Shown piece after piece: positions 36,516 through 46,516 of a stretch of 64,000 nucleotides of DNA (position 1 is the first letter of the stretch; each line of letters begins with the position of its first letter). Made by a program: the position numbers and the translations under genes. This DNA is from Novosphingopyxis baekryungensis DSM 16222 (lineage in GTDB: Bacteria > Pseudomonadota > Alphaproteobacteria > Sphingomonadales > Sphingomonadaceae), in assembly GCF_000420305.1 (NCBI RefSeq), contig NZ_ATUR01000005.1, forward strand, positions 129,001 through 193,000, in the 5' to 3' direction. The notes under the pieces were generated by a model. That model saw nothing but the letters and a program-made list of their open reading frames with translations. It was not told the DNA's origin and searched no databases.

Positions 36516-38216
36516 ATGTCCACTGCCCCCGCAAGCATCGCCGAACAGCCACAGACCGCCGTCCGCACGGGCGCCGAACTGGTGGTCGACACGCTGGAGC
36601 GGTTGGGCGTGGAATCGGTTTTTGGCTATCCGGGCGGCGCGATCATGCCGCTCTACGATGCGCTCGCCCGTGGCAAGGTGAAGCATTATCTGGTCCGGCA
36701 TGAGCAGGCGGCGGCCTTTGCCGCCGATGCCGCCGGGCGTGTGACCGGGCGTGCCGGGGTCTGCCTGGCCACCAGCGGGCCGGGCGCGACCAATCTGATC
36801 ACCGGCATCGCCAATGCCTTTATGGATTCGGTCCCGCTGGTCGCAATCACGGGCCAGGTGCCGCAGACGCTGATGGGCACGGACGCCTTTCAGGAAATCG
36901 ATATCTTCGGCCTGACCCTGCCGATCGTGAAGCACAGCGTGGTCATCCGCGATCCCGCCGATATTCCCGCCGCTTTGGCCGAGGCGTTCGCCATTGCCGA
37001 GGGCGGCCGCCCCGGCCCGGTTCTGGTCGATCTGCCCAAGGACGTGCAGCAGGCCAGCTGCGCGCGATGGGACGAACCGATGGAAGGCGACGATTTGCGC
37101 CCCTCCCCCTCCGCGGAAAGCCTGGCCGAAGCGGACAAGCTGATCGCGGCGGCCAAGAAGCCCCTGCTCTATCTGGGCGGCGGCGTGGCGCGTTCCAACG
37201 CCACCGATCTGGTGCGCGACATTTCCGAGCGCACCGGCATTCCCGCCGTCGCCACATTGCAGGGCCTTGGCGTTTTGCCGGTCGAGCATCCCAATTTCGT
37301 TGGCATGCTAGGCATGCATGGCGGGCGCGCGGCCAACACCGCCGTGCAGGAATCCGATCTGCTGATCGTGATCGGCGCGCGCTTCGATGACCGGGCGACC
37401 GGCCATCTCGCCAGCTTCGCGCCGCATGCGTCGGTGGTCCATATCGATACCGATGCCGCCGAGTTCGGCAAGCTGCGCCATGCCCATTCCACCATGTGCG
37501 GCGATCTGAAGCGCTGCCTGCGCACCATCGAATTTACCCCTGGTGACATTTCCGAATGGCAGGCCGAAACCCGCCGCCTGAAGGAAGAGCATGCGCCGCG
37601 CTACGATGCGCCGGGCAATGGCGTGTTCGCCCCTGAATTGCTGAAAAAGCTGTCCGAGCGTGCGGGCGACAGCTTCGTGGCCGCCTGCGATGTCGGCCAG
37701 CACCAGATGTGGGTGGCGCAGCACTGCCGCTTTTCCCGCCCGCAGGCGCATCTCACCAGCGGCGGCCTGGGCGCGATGGGCTATGGCCTGCCCGCCGCCA
37801 TCGGCGCCAAGGTGGCCGAGCCGGACGCGACCGTGGTCTGCGTTTCCGGCGATGGCAGCTTCATGATGAACATTCAGGAGCTGGCCACGCTGCGGCGGTA
37901 CAATATCCCGGTCAAGATCGTCCTTCTGGACAACAGCATGCTGGGGCTGGTGCGCCAGTGGCAGGAGCTGTTCTTCGAGGGCAATTATTCCGAGGTCGAT
38001 CTGAGCGACAATCCCGACTTTGTGGAAGTCGCCAACAGTTTCGGGATCGAGGCCTTTTCGGTCGATCTCAAAAGCCAGGTGGACGGCGCGATCGATCGTC
38101 TGCTGGCCGCCAAGGGGCCGATCCTGGCGCATGTCCGGATCGATCCGGAAGAAAATGTCTGGCCGCTGGTGCCGCCAGGCAAATCCAACGCTGACATGAT
38201 GGAGAGTAAGTGGTGA
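36516..38216 (+). CDS. ilvB: acetolactate synthase, large subunit
   Basis: 566 aa ThDP enzyme. The catalytic Glu is in LVRHEQAAAFAADA, the ThDP/Mg motif is GDGSFMMNIQEL through LLDN, and the FAD/central domain has LQGLGVLPVEHPNFVGMLGMHG. It condenses two pyruvates to acetolactate (or pyruvate with 2-ketobutyrate). The regulatory subunit ilvN overlaps its stop (GTGA). Confidence 0.97.
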   Translation: MSTAPASIAEQPQTAVRTGAELVVDTLERLGVESVFGYPGGAIMPLYDALARGKVKHYLVRHEQAAAFAADAAGRVTGRAGVCLATSGPGATNLITGIANAFMDSVPLVAITGQVPQTLMGTDAFQEIDIFGLTLPIVKHSVVIRDPADIPAALAEAFAIAEGGRPGPVLVDLPKDVQQASCARWDEPMEGDDLRPSPSAESLAEADKLIAAAKKPLLYLGGGVARSNATDLVRDISERTGIPAVATLQGLGVLPVEHPNFVGMLGMHGGRAANTAVQESDLLIVIGARFDDRATGHLASFAPHASVVHIDTDAAEFGKLRHAHSTMCGDLKRCLRTIEFTPGDISEWQAETRRLKEEHAPRYDAPGNGVFAPELLKKLSERAGDSFVAACDVGQHQMWVAQHCRFSRPQAHLTSGGLGAMGYGLPAAIGAKVAEPDATVVCVSGDGSFMMNIQELATLRRYNIPVKIVLLDNSMLGLVRQWQELFFEGNYSEVDLSDNPDFVEVANSFGIEAFSVDLKSQVDGAIDRLLAAKGPILAHVRIDPEENVWPLVPPGKSNADMMESKW

Positions 38217-38494
38217 GCATTCAGAACATCCGCATCGAATTCGCTTTTGCCGAAGGTGCTCTCCGCCGACTTCTGGGCGTGATCGAGGCGCGCGGCTGGA
38301 TCATCACGTCCATGCAGATGGGATCCGACGGCGACCGGTCGATCATGACGCTGTCGCTGAATCCGCGTGACGGAACACGCAAGATTGCGACATTGATCCG
38401 GCAGATCAGCCGGGTGTACGGCGTTATCTCCGCCGCCCACATGGATGGCGCCACCAGTTTTATCAGGGAGATTCCCCGTGCCGCAGCCGGATAA
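38213..38494 (+). CDS. ilvN: acetolactate synthase, small regulatory subunit (short ACT form)
   Basis: 93 aa, a single ACT domain (IQNIRIEFAFAEGALRRLLGVIEARGW...). It is short like E. coli IlvN/IlvM rather than the ~160-aa IlvH type with an extra C-terminal domain. Such subunits activate the large subunit and confer feedback by valine; how sensitive this short form is cannot be told. The GTG start overlaps the ilvB stop. Its 3' end overlaps leuA by 17 nt. Confidence 0.88.
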   Translation: MSIQNIRIEFAFAEGALRRLLGVIEARGWIITSMQMGSDGDRSIMTLSLNPRDGTRKIATLIRQISRVYGVISAAHMDGATSFIREIPRAAAG

Positions 38495-40067
38495 CAGCGC
38501 AACCGCCGGAGACACCGCCAAGGAGTCCGACGTACGTCGCATCGCGATATTCGATACCACGCTGCGCGATGGCGAACAGGCACCGGGCTTCTCCATGACC
38601 ACCGCGCACAAGCTGGCCATTGCCCACTCGCTCGCGGATCTGCGCGTCGATGTGATGGAGGCCGGCTTTGCCGCCGCCTCGCCCGGCGATGCCAAGGCGA
38701 TTGCGGAGGTGGCCGCCCAAGTCACCGGGCCCGTCATCTGCTCGCTCGCCCGCACCAAGGCAGGCGATATCGAAGCGGCGCATCGCGCGCTGGAAGCGTC
38801 CGACAACAACCGGCTGCATCTGTTCATCGGCACCAGCCCGCTGCACCGCGAGGCCAAGCTGCGCCTGACCCGCGATCAGGTGCTGAGCGAGATCGAGCGT
38901 TCGATCAGCTCCTCCAAGGGCCAGTTCGGGCAGATCGAGTTTTCCGCCGAGGATGCCATCCGCACCGAGCGCGATTTTCTGATCGAGGCGCTGCAGGTGG
39001 CCGCCGATGCGGGGGCCGACGTGCTCAACGTGCCAGACACGGTGGGCTACACCAGCCCGGAAGAGATGTACGAGCTGTTCCGCGATCTGTGCGCGAACAT
39101 CAAACGGCAGGATCATGTCGTGTTTTCCACCCACTGCCATAATGATCTGGGCATGGCCGTCGCCAACAGCCTGGCCGCCGTGCGCGGCGGGGCGGGCCAG
39201 ATCGAATGTTCGATCAACGGGATTGGTGAGCGGGCGGGCAATTGCGCGCTGGAAGAGGTGGTGATGGCGCTCAAGACGCGCGCCGATCATTACCGCGCCG
39301 ATACCGGCATCCGCACGCAGGGGCTCTATGCCGCCAGCGGTCTCTTGGCCGAAAGCACCGGCAACGCGCCGCCGCGCAACAAGGCGGTGGTGGGGCGCAA
39401 TGCCTTTGCGCATGAAGCCGGCATCCATCAGCACGGCATGCTCGCCAATCGCGAGACCTATGAGATCATGGAGCCGAGCGATGTCGGCGTGCCGTCCACG
39501 CTGGTGCTGGGCAAGCATTCGGGCAAGCACGCCCTGCGCGCGCGGCTGGAAGGCCTGGGCTATGATATCGGCGACAACCGCATGGAAACGGTTTTCGCGC
39601 AGTTCAAGACGCTGGCCGACACCAAGCGCGAGGTGACCGACAACGATCTGGTCGCGCTGATCGAGGGCGAGGACGTCGCTAATATCTGGCATCTGGTGCG
39701 TGCCGAGCTGCGCACCGGCACCAAGGCCACGGCCAATCCCACCGCCAAGCTGGTGGTGGATCACCGCGATCGTGGGCGGCTCAGCGCCATCGGTCACGGC
39801 ACCGGCCCGTTCGAGGCGTTGAGCGATGCCTTCTGCATCGTTGCCGAGGTGGAAGGCACGCTGGACAGCATCGACGCGCATCAGCTGTCGCGTGAGATGG
39901 ACATCGAGGTGGGCCTTACCGTCGCGGGCGAAAAGGTGCGCGGGCGCAGCCAGCATACCGATGTGATCGTGGCCGCCGCCGAAGCGCTGCTTGCCGCGTT
40001 CAACAATCATGCACGCAAGACCAATGCTGCGCAGCAAAGTGCAGCAGAGGAAGCGCCGGTCGCCTGA
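38478..40067 (+). CDS. leuA: 2-isopropylmalate synthase
   Basis: 529 aa. The HMGL-like TIM barrel starts [17 protein letters not shown] (metal ligand Asp), has [19 protein letters not shown] with the HxH metal ligands, and [12 protein letters not shown]. The C-terminal LeuA allosteric domain ([14 protein letters not shown] through [15 protein letters not shown]) binds leucine for feedback. It commits 2-ketoisovalerate to leucine. GTG is the start, preceded by AGGGAG. It overlaps ilvN. Confidence 0.96.
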   Translation: MPQPDNSATAGDTAKESDVRRIAIFDTTLRDGEQAPGFSMTTAHKLAIAHSLADLRVDVMEAGFAAASPGDAKAIAEVAAQVTGPVICSLARTKAGDIEAAHRALEASDNNRLHLFIGTSPLHREAKLRLTRDQVLSEIERSISSSKGQFGQIEFSAEDAIRTERDFLIEALQVAADAGADVLNVPDTVGYTSPEEMYELFRDLCANIKRQDHVVFSTHCHNDLGMAVANSLAAVRGGAGQIECSINGIGERAGNCALEEVVMALKTRADHYRADTGIRTQGLYAASGLLAESTGNAPPRNKAVVGRNAFAHEAGIHQHGMLANRETYEIMEPSDVGVPSTLVLGKHSGKHALRARLEGLGYDIGDNRMETVFAQFKTLADTKREVTDNDLVALIEGEDVANIWHLVRAELRTGTKATANPTAKLVVDHRDRGRLSAIGHGTGPFEALSDAFCIVAEVEGTLDSIDAHQLSREMDIEVGLTVAGEKVRGRSQHTDVIVAAAEALLAAFNNHARKTNAAQQSAAEEAPVA

Positions 40068-40079
40068 TCTATCCCAGAC

Positions 40080-40144
40080 ATCCCGGCGCAGGCCGGGATC
40101 TCCCATAGCCCAGCGCCTGAAGAGATTCCGGCCTTCGCCGGAAT
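40080..40144. repeat. pair of short palindromic extragenic repeats
   Basis: Two hairpins lie between leuA and leuC: ATCCCGGC-GCAG-GCCGGGAT (40080-40099) and ATTCCGGC-CTTC-GCCGGAAT (40125-40144), the second followed by GACGAAA. Form and spacing match REP-like elements that sphingomonads scatter between genes. They may slow transcript decay or reduce read-through within the long operon. Confidence 0.7.
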
Positions 40145-40168
40145 GACGAAACCTAAGAGTGAAGTGCC

Positions 40169-41587
40169 ATGACCGCCAAATCGCTGTTCGACAAATTATG
40201 GAATCGCCACGTCGTGGTGCCGGAAACCACCGACGCGCCCGCTGTCCTGTATATCGATCTGCACCTGATCCATGAAGTCACCAGCCCGCAGGCCTTTTCG
40301 GTGCTGGAAGAGCGCGATCTTCCCGTGCGCCGCCCGGACCTGACCAAGGCCACGCTCGATCACAGCACGCCGACGCTGAAAGCCGGTACGGATGGCAGGC
40401 TGCCCTATGCCACCGCGCAGGCGGAAAAGCAGGTGGAGCGGCTGATCGCCAACACGCAAAAACATGGCATCGAGCTGTTCGGCCTGGGCGATCCGCGGCG
40501 CGGCATCGTGCATGTTATCGGGCCGGAGATGGGCCTGACCCAGCCCGGCAAGACCATCGTCTGCGGAGACAGCCACACCAGCACCCATGGCGCATTCGGC
40601 GCGCTGGCGTTCGGCATCGGCACCACCGAAGTCGGCCATGTGCTGGCCACGCAATGCATCCTGCAGCGCAAGCCGAAATCCATGCGCGTCACGGTGAACG
40701 GCACGCTGCCAGAGGGCAGCAGCGCCAAGGACATGGCGCTGGCCATCATCGCGCAGATCGGCGCGGATGGCGGCCAGGGCTATGCGCTGGAATTCGCCGG
40801 AAGCGCGGTACGCGCGCTCACGATGGAAGGGCGCATGACCTTGTGCAACATGGCGATCGAGGCGGGCGCGCGCGTCGGCCTCGTCGCGCCGGACGAGACG
40901 ACCTTTGCCTGGCTGAAGGGCCGCGACCGTGTGCCCGCCGACTGGGCCGCCGCCATGGCCGACTGGCAGACGCTGCCGACAGAAGACGGCGCGGCGTTCG
41001 ACAAGGAAGCGGTGCTGGACGGCGGCGCGATCACGCCCATGATCACCTATGGCGTTTCTCCCGATGCCGCCGCGCCCGTGGGCGGATCGCTACCCAGCAC
41101 GGACAGCGACGCCGCCCGCCATGCCAACGACTATATGCAGTTTGCCGAGGATCGCCCCTTCACGGAGCAGGCCGTGGACCGCGTGTTCATCGGCAGCTGC
41201 ACCAATTCGCGGCTGGAAGATCTGCGCGCCGCCGCCGCCGTGATGCGCGGGCGCAGCGTGGCCAGCGGCGTCACCGCGCTGATCGTGCCCGGCTCAGAAG
41301 CCATCCGGCGCGATGCCGAGGCCGAGGGACTGGACCGCGTGTTCCTGGACGCCGGGGCCGAATGGCGCGAACCGGGCTGCTCCATGTGCATCGGCATGAA
41401 CGGCGATATCGGCCAGCCGGGCGAACTGGTGGTGTCCACCTCCAACCGCAATTTCATCGGGCGGCAGGGCAAGGGCGTGCGCACCGTCCTCGCCGGGCCC
41501 GCCACCGCCGCCGCCAGCGCCATTGCCGGCCATATCGCCGATCCGCGCGATTATCCGAGCCTCGCACGGGAGCCCGAACATGTTTGA
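40169..41587 (+). CDS. leuC: 3-isopropylmalate dehydratase, large subunit
   Basis: 472 aa aconitase-family subunit. Cluster Cys lie in [17 protein letters not shown] and [29 protein letters not shown] is the family signature. Together with LeuD it isomerises 2- to 3-isopropylmalate. It ends inside the leuD start (8-nt overlap). Confidence 0.97.
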   Translation: MTAKSLFDKLWNRHVVVPETTDAPAVLYIDLHLIHEVTSPQAFSVLEERDLPVRRPDLTKATLDHSTPTLKAGTDGRLPYATAQAEKQVERLIANTQKHGIELFGLGDPRRGIVHVIGPEMGLTQPGKTIVCGDSHTSTHGAFGALAFGIGTTEVGHVLATQCILQRKPKSMRVTVNGTLPEGSSAKDMALAIIAQIGADGGQGYALEFAGSAVRALTMEGRMTLCNMAIEAGARVGLVAPDETTFAWLKGRDRVPADWAAAMADWQTLPTEDGAAFDKEAVLDGGAITPMITYGVSPDAAAPVGGSLPSTDSDAARHANDYMQFAEDRPFTEQAVDRVFIGSCTNSRLEDLRAAAAVMRGRSVASGVTALIVPGSEAIRRDAEAEGLDRVFLDAGAEWREPGCSMCIGMNGDIGQPGELVVSTSNRNFIGRQGKGVRTVLAGPATAAASAIAGHIADPRDYPSLAREPEHV

Positions 41588-42170
41588 ACCCTTCCGCCAG
41601 TTGACCAGCGGCACGGTGGTGCTGAAACAGGCCAATATCGATACCGATCAGATCATCCCTGCACGCTATCTCACCACCACCAGCCGCGAGGGGCTGGGCG
41701 CGCATGCCTTTCACGACTGGCGCTATGACGAAGCGGGGGCCCCGCGCGAGGACAGCCCGCTCGACGGCCCCGAGCACAAGGGCCATGAAATCCTGGTCGC
41801 AGGCCCCAATTTCGGCTGCGGATCGAGCCGCGAGCATGCGCCCTGGGCGCTCGCCGATTTCGGCTTCCGCGCCGTGGTCAGCAGCGACATTGCCGATATC
41901 TTCAAGAGCAATGCGCTGAAAAACGGCCTGCTCCCGGTCGAGATCGACGCCGAGACGCACGCCAGGCTGCTGGAACGCCCCGGCCGCCAGATTACCATCG
42001 ATCTGGAAGAAGGCGTGCTTCGCTGCGGCAACGATATCGAAGCCCGCTTCACCGTGGAGCCGTTCGCCAAGAAATGCCTGCTGGAAGGCAATGATCCGCT
42101 CGGCTTTCTGACCGACCGGATGGACGCCATCCAGTCTTATGAAACCGACCGACAGAAAGCCCCTGCATGA
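41580..42170 (+). CDS. leuD: 3-isopropylmalate dehydratase, small subunit
   Basis: 196 aa swivelling-domain subunit. It begins [20 protein letters not shown], has [14 protein letters not shown] and [17 protein letters not shown], the LeuD hallmarks. It pairs with LeuC upstream. It overlaps leuB by 4 nt. Confidence 0.96.
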   Translation: MFEPFRQLTSGTVVLKQANIDTDQIIPARYLTTTSREGLGAHAFHDWRYDEAGAPREDSPLDGPEHKGHEILVAGPNFGCGSSREHAPWALADFGFRAVVSSDIADIFKSNALKNGLLPVEIDAETHARLLERPGRQITIDLEEGVLRCGNDIEARFTVEPFAKKCLLEGNDPLGFLTDRMDAIQSYETDRQKAPA

Positions 42171-43207
42171 CCGCCCATATCGTCCTGCTGCCCGGTGACG
42201 GCATCGGCCCCGAAGTCACCGCCGCCGCCGTCAGCGTGCTGGAAGCGGCGGATGCGCGCTTCGGTCTGAACCTGCAATTCGCATCGCATGATTTTGGCGG
42301 CATCGCCATCGACCATCATGGCGATCCGTTTCCGGATGCCACGCGCGCCGCCTGCGAAGGGGCCGATGCCATCCTGCTGGGCGCGGTCGGCGGGCCGAAA
42401 TGGGATCAGGGCGGCCCGCGCCCCGAAACCGGTCTGCTCGGCCTGCGCCAGGCGCTCGGCACCTATGCCAATCTGCGGCCCATCACGCTGTTCGAGGGGC
42501 TGGAGGATCTGTCCCCGCTCAAGCCCGACCGTGCGGCGGGCATCGATCTGCTGATCGTGCGCGAACTGACCGGCGGCATCTATTTCGGCAAGCGGCAGGA
42601 AGGCGACGAGCACGCGACCGACGAATGCGCCTATAGCGCCGAGGAAGTGGAGCGCGTGGCGCGCATCGCGTTCGAGGCGGCGCGCAGCCGCAGCGGACGG
42701 CTGACCTCGGTCGACAAGGCCAATGTGCTGGCCACCAGCCGCCTTTGGCGCAAGACCGTGATCCGCCTGCATGAGAGCGAATATAGCGATGTCACGCTCG
42801 ATCATATGCTGGTCGATGCCATGGCGATGAAGCTGATCGAAGCCCCGGCATGGTTCGACGTCGTCCTGACCGAAAACATGTTCGGCGATATCCTGTCGGA
42901 CGAGGCCTCGGTGCTCACCGGCTCGATCGGCCTGGCCCCCAGCGCATCGCTTGGGCTTGGCCCCCGCGGCCTGTACGAACCCATCCATGGCAGCGCCCCG
43001 GATATTGCCGGTCAGGACAGGGCCAACCCGCTTGGCGCCATCATGAGCGCCGCGATGCTGCTGCGCCATTCGCTGGATCAGGAAGACGCGGCCAGCGCCA
43101 TCGAACATGCCGTGCGCACGCATCTGTCCACCGGCGCACGCACTGCCGATCTTGGGGGCGACATGGGCACGGCGGCCACGTCGGACGCCGTGGCCGCCCT
43201 AATCTGA
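42167..43207 (+). CDS. leuB: 3-isopropylmalate dehydrogenase
   Basis: 346 aa NAD-dependent beta-decarboxylating dehydrogenase. VLLPGDGIGPEV, GAVGGPKWD, RELTGGIYFGKR, RLTSVDKANVL and HGSAPDIAGQDRANPLG are the family motifs. It oxidises 3-isopropylmalate to 2-ketoisocaproate, the last leucine-specific step before transamination. It is the last gene of the operon. Confidence 0.97.
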   Translation: MTAHIVLLPGDGIGPEVTAAAVSVLEAADARFGLNLQFASHDFGGIAIDHHGDPFPDATRAACEGADAILLGAVGGPKWDQGGPRPETGLLGLRQALGTYANLRPITLFEGLEDLSPLKPDRAAGIDLLIVRELTGGIYFGKRQEGDEHATDECAYSAEEVERVARIAFEAARSRSGRLTSVDKANVLATSRLWRKTVIRLHESEYSDVTLDHMLVDAMAMKLIEAPAWFDVVLTENMFGDILSDEASVLTGSIGLAPSASLGLGPRGLYEPIHGSAPDIAGQDRANPLGAIMSAAMLLRHSLDQEDAASAIEHAVRTHLSTGARTADLGGDMGTAATSDAVAALI

Positions 43208-43512
43208 CGGCGGACCTGCCCCGCTGCACTGGTCGCGGTTCCGTGATTCGCGGCGCCACCGACCTGGCGCAAACCGCTGGGCGACAAAAAATCGGTGGAT
43301 AACCTGTTCTGATTGCGCTTTTTTCCGGCGTCAGCCTGCGCAGGTTAACCACCGCAACTGGCGGATTTCCGTCAAAAGCGGCCGCGAAATCGTAGCGTCT
43401 TGTCTTGCTTCATCCGCTGCATGTACGATCAAGTACGAAGACAATCTTAAATACTAGGATCGATATTCATCCTGTCGGGCCCAAGTAATGGGACGCCGGG
43501 GGGAGTTTACTT
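43208..43512. other. 305-nt gap after leuB
   Basis: No gene. A 6-bp hairpin GCGCCA-CCGACC-TGGCGC lies at 43253-43270, but its T-rich stretch is ~45 nt further on, so it is a weak terminator candidate. The right part is the likely promoter region of the GAF gene and ends with GGGGGGAG just before its ATG. Confidence 0.45.
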
Positions 43513-44022
43513 ATGATAGTATTGGACAGAAAAGTAGAAGATGAGCGCGTGGCGCGCCTGCGGTCTTATGATCTGATGGACAAGAGCGGTACCATTCCCA
43601 TGCAGGGACTGGTCGAGCTGGCGGCATCGCGTTTCCAGTGCCTGGGCGCGGCGATCACCCTGATCGATGACAAGGAACAGGTGTTCAAGGCCAGCTCCGG
43701 CATACCGATTATGAAACTGCCCAAGTCCCAGACCGTCTGCCAGCACACCATTATGGGCAATCAGCCGCTCGTGGTGCCCGATTTGCAGCAGGATGTCCGT
43801 TTCGCCCATCTCAAGATCGTCGCCGGTGGTCCAAAACTGCGGTTCTATGCCGGCTGGCCCCTGTCGCTGAACGGCCGCCACCGCGTGGGGGCCTTCTGCC
43901 TTCTCGATAACAAGCCCAGAAGCTTTGGCGTGAAGGATCGATCGGATCTTAGCCGGTTTGCCATGCTGGCGGAGAAGCTCTTTCGCGACGAAGTGGGCAA
44001 GACCCGCCGTTCGCTGACCTGA
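43513..44022 (+). CDS. stand-alone GAF-domain protein
   Basis: 169 aa, one GAF domain: LVELAASRFQCLGAAITLIDDKEQVFKASSG, SQTVCQHTIMGNQPLVVPDLQQD, and LRFYAGWPLSLNGRHRVGAFCLLD. This subtype (CxHTI followed by YAGxPL and GxxCxxD) usually sits at the N-terminus of GGDEF or histidine kinase sensors; here nothing follows the GAF except a short helix. The bound ligand is unknown. A strong GGGGGGAG lies 7 nt upstream of the ATG. Confidence 0.8.
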   Translation: MIVLDRKVEDERVARLRSYDLMDKSGTIPMQGLVELAASRFQCLGAAITLIDDKEQVFKASSGIPIMKLPKSQTVCQHTIMGNQPLVVPDLQQDVRFAHLKIVAGGPKLRFYAGWPLSLNGRHRVGAFCLLDNKPRSFGVKDRSDLSRFAMLAEKLFRDEVGKTRRSLT

Positions 44023-44067
44023 TCGCCGGGGCGCGGCAGGGCTATCAGCCGCTGCCGCGCCCCCCGA

Positions 44068-45081
44068 TCAAAACCATTTCAGCCATTTGAAGATCGCGAT
44101 CTGCCCGGCAAAGATCGCGATCAGCATCAACACCGTATCGCGAAAGGCATGGACGTCGTTCACGCCCGGCATGCCGCCGACATTGATCCCCAGCAATCCG
44201 GTCACGAACCCCAGCGGCAGGAAGATCGCCGCGACGAGCGACAGGATATAATTGGTGCGGTTCGACTGCGCATTGGCGCGCGCGTTCAGATCGTCCTGCA
44301 ACACCAGCGCGCTTTCCTTGCTGACGTCAATATCCTCCAGAAAGCGCGATAGCCGGTCGATCGTATCGCGCAGATCGCGGCGGTTCTGCTTGTTCAGCCA
44401 CGGCACGGCGGCGCGGCCGATATCGCGCAGCGCCTCGCGCTGGGGCGACATATGGCGTTTGAGCGACAGGCAGTTGCGGCGGATATCGGTGATCTGGTCC
44501 TGGATGAACTCGGTCTCGTAATCATCCTCATTCTCTTCCAGATCGTCGAGCGTATCGTTCATGTCCACGATCGAACTCGACATCTTGCCGACCATGGTTT
44601 CGGCCAGCTCCACCACCAGATCGCCGGCGCTGTGCGGCCCGTGCCGCCGGTCGATATCGGCCAGCACCTCGCGCGGGGAATGCAGGCGGCGGCGGCGCAG
44701 CGTGATGACGCGGCACTTGTCCGCCAGCATCTGCATCGAGATCATGTCCTCCGGCTCGGCGCCGGGGTTGAAATTGATGCCGCGCAAGATGGTGATGAGC
44801 CATTCTTCCTCACGAAAGGCGCGCGGGCGGGTCTCGTCGCTGGTCAGCGCTTCGACGGTGCTTTCCGGCACGCCGAGCTGTTCGTGCAGCCAGTCGAACA
44901 CATCGTCATGCGCGCGGTCGCAATGCACCCAGAGCACCTCGCCCTTCACCCCCGGTTGCCAGGCCCGTGCCTCGTCCCAGTCCACCTTGCGGCCGCCGCC
45001 CTTGCCGTCCAGCACGCGGCCGAAGATGAGCGGCGGGGAATAATCGGGTGGCGGCGCGGCACTGTCGGCGGGGTCGATCAT
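44068..45081 (-). CDS. CorA-superfamily transporter, ZntB-like
   Basis: 337 aa. A large cytoplasmic N-terminal domain is followed by two C-terminal membrane helices. The first ends in the pore motif GINVGGMPG, GIN being the ZntB-type variant of the CorA GMN, which suggests Zn rather than Mg transport. The last helix closes with IFKWLKWF. The start MIDPADSAAP was chosen; an in-frame TTG 22 codons upstream is less likely. It is divergent from the arsenosugar-type glycosyltransferase cluster. Confidence 0.85.
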   Translation of the reverse strand: MIDPADSAAPPPDYSPPLIFGRVLDGKGGGRKVDWDEARAWQPGVKGEVLWVHCDRAHDDVFDWLHEQLGVPESTVEALTSDETRPRAFREEEWLITILRGINFNPGAEPEDMISMQMLADKCRVITLRRRRLHSPREVLADIDRRHGPHSAGDLVVELAETMVGKMSSSIVDMNDTLDDLEENEDDYETEFIQDQITDIRRNCLSLKRHMSPQREALRDIGRAAVPWLNKQNRRDLRDTIDRLSRFLEDIDVSKESALVLQDDLNARANAQSNRTNYILSLVAAIFLPLGFVTGLLGINVGGMPGVNDVHAFRDTVLMLIAIFAGQIAIFKWLKWF

Positions 45082-45176
45082 GCTCCGCACGCTAGGCAGA
45101 TTGGCCCAGCGGAGCAATTGCCGAAGCGTGGCCACGCGCCCGCGCAAAAAGCCCGTAAGTAAAAGGATGCTGTTGC

Positions 45177-45782
45177 GTGCCGGTGCGCCGCGCTATTGCC
45201 GCTGGCATGGCCCCCACTGTCCACCTGTTCGCCAAATGGCCCGAGCCGGGGCGAGTGAAGACGCGGATGATCCCGGCATTGGGCGCGCATGGCGCGGCGG
45301 CGCTGCACCGGCGGCTGACCGAGCGGACGGTGGCGGAAATGCGCGCAAGCGGGCTGCCCTTTGCCGTGCGGACCAGCGGCGCGGACGCGGCGGCCTTTGC
45401 AGGCTGGCTGGGCGCGGATGTGCCGCTGATCGAACAGGGCGACGGCGATCTGGGCGCGCGCATGGGCCGAGTGGCGGCCCCTGCCGTGCTGCTGGGCGCG
45501 GACATACCCGATCTGACCGCCGACCATATTCGCGCCATGGCGGCGGCCATCGCCAAGGCCCCCGTCGCCATCGGCCCGGCGGCAGACGGCGGCTATTGGA
45601 GCATCGCCTTTCGCGCAGCGCTGCCGCTGCTGTGGGATGACATGGCCTGGGGCACGGACGCGGTGCTGGCCGAGACGCTGCGCCGGCTGGAGGCGGCGGG
45701 GATCGAACCGGTGCTGCTGGAAACCTTGTCCGACTGCGACCGGCCCGAAGATCTGGCGCGCTGGCCATGGCTGACGGCATGA
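45177..45782 (+). CDS. TIGR04282-type glycosyltransferase (arsenosugar biosynthesis family)
   Basis: 201 aa GT-A-like small protein: HLFAKWPEPGRVKTRMIPALG, LLGADIPDLTADHI and AADGGYWSIAF are typical of the DUF2064/TIGR04282 family. That family is annotated as arsenosugar biosynthesis glycosyltransferase from its gene neighbourhoods, not from enzymology. GTG is taken as the start, with AAGGA 9 nt upstream; the ATG ten codons later (45207) matches the usual family N-terminus and is equally possible. It overlaps the next gene. Confidence 0.8.
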   Translation: MPVRRAIAAGMAPTVHLFAKWPEPGRVKTRMIPALGAHGAAALHRRLTERTVAEMRASGLPFAVRTSGADAAAFAGWLGADVPLIEQGDGDLGARMGRVAAPAVLLGADIPDLTADHIRAMAAAIAKAPVAIGPAADGGYWSIAFRAALPLLWDDMAWGTDAVLAETLRRLEAAGIEPVLLETLSDCDRPEDLARWPWLTA

Positions 45783-46516
45783 CCAAGGGCGGCGTCACCG
45801 TGCTCATCCCCATGCTGGACGAGGCGGCGGCGCTGCCCCGGCTGGTTGCGGCGCTGCAGAAGCTCGACCCGCCGCCTGCCGAGATCCTGTGCGTCGATGG
45901 CGGCAGCAGCGACGAGAGCGTGGCGCTGGCCAAGGCGGCGGGCTGGCGCGTCATCACCTGCGATCGCGGGCGTTCGGTGCAGATCAATCACGGCGTGAAG
46001 CAGGCCAGCGCGCCGCTGGTGATCGTACTGCATGCCGACACCCTTCCGCCGCCGGACATGGTCACCGTGGTGCAGACCACGCTTGCCGATCCGCGCACTG
46101 CGCTGGCGGGTTTCACGCCGCTGATCGGCGGAGCGCCGCATGAGCGCACGCGCTGGGGCACCAGCGTGCATAACTGGGCCAAGACCTGGTATGCGCCGCT
46201 ATTGTGCCGCCCGCATCTGTTCCTGCGCGGCGTGCGGCTGCTGTTCGGCGATCATGCCATGTTCTTCCGCCGCGCCGATTTCCTCTGCGTCGGCGGCTTC
46301 ACGCCCGGCGATCAGGTGATGGAGGAGGCCGATCTGTGCATCCGCATGGCGCGGCTGGGGCGCATCCGGCTGGTGCCCCGCTTGATCCACACATCGGACC
46401 GGCGCATCGCCGCCTGGGGGCCGCTGAAGGCCAACTGGATCTATTTCAAGGTGGGCATATTATGGGCCGTCGGCGCGCGCAACCGGATGGCCAAAGATTA
46501 TCCGGACGTGCGCTGA
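45779..46516 (+). CDS. TIGR04283-type family 2 glycosyltransferase (arsenosugar biosynthesis family)
   Basis: 245 aa GT2 enzyme. VTVLIPMLDEAAALPRLVAAL is the nucleotide-sugar binding start, ILCVDGGSSDES the first Asp motif, HADTLPP the DXD-like motif, and MEEADLCIRMARLG the acceptor/catalytic region. The TIGR04283 family usually sits beside TIGR04282, as here. ATG at 45779 overlaps the upstream stop (ATGA); another ATG four codons earlier is open. Convergent with the SDR gene, with a 19-nt overlap of the two 3' ends. Confidence 0.82.
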   Translation: MTKGGVTVLIPMLDEAAALPRLVAALQKLDPPPAEILCVDGGSSDESVALAKAAGWRVITCDRGRSVQINHGVKQASAPLVIVLHADTLPPPDMVTVVQTTLADPRTALAGFTPLIGGAPHERTRWGTSVHNWAKTWYAPLLCRPHLFLRGVRLLFGDHAMFFRRADFLCVGGFTPGDQVMEEADLCIRMARLGRIRLVPRLIHTSDRRIAAWGPLKANWIYFKVGILWAVGARNRMAKDYPDVR

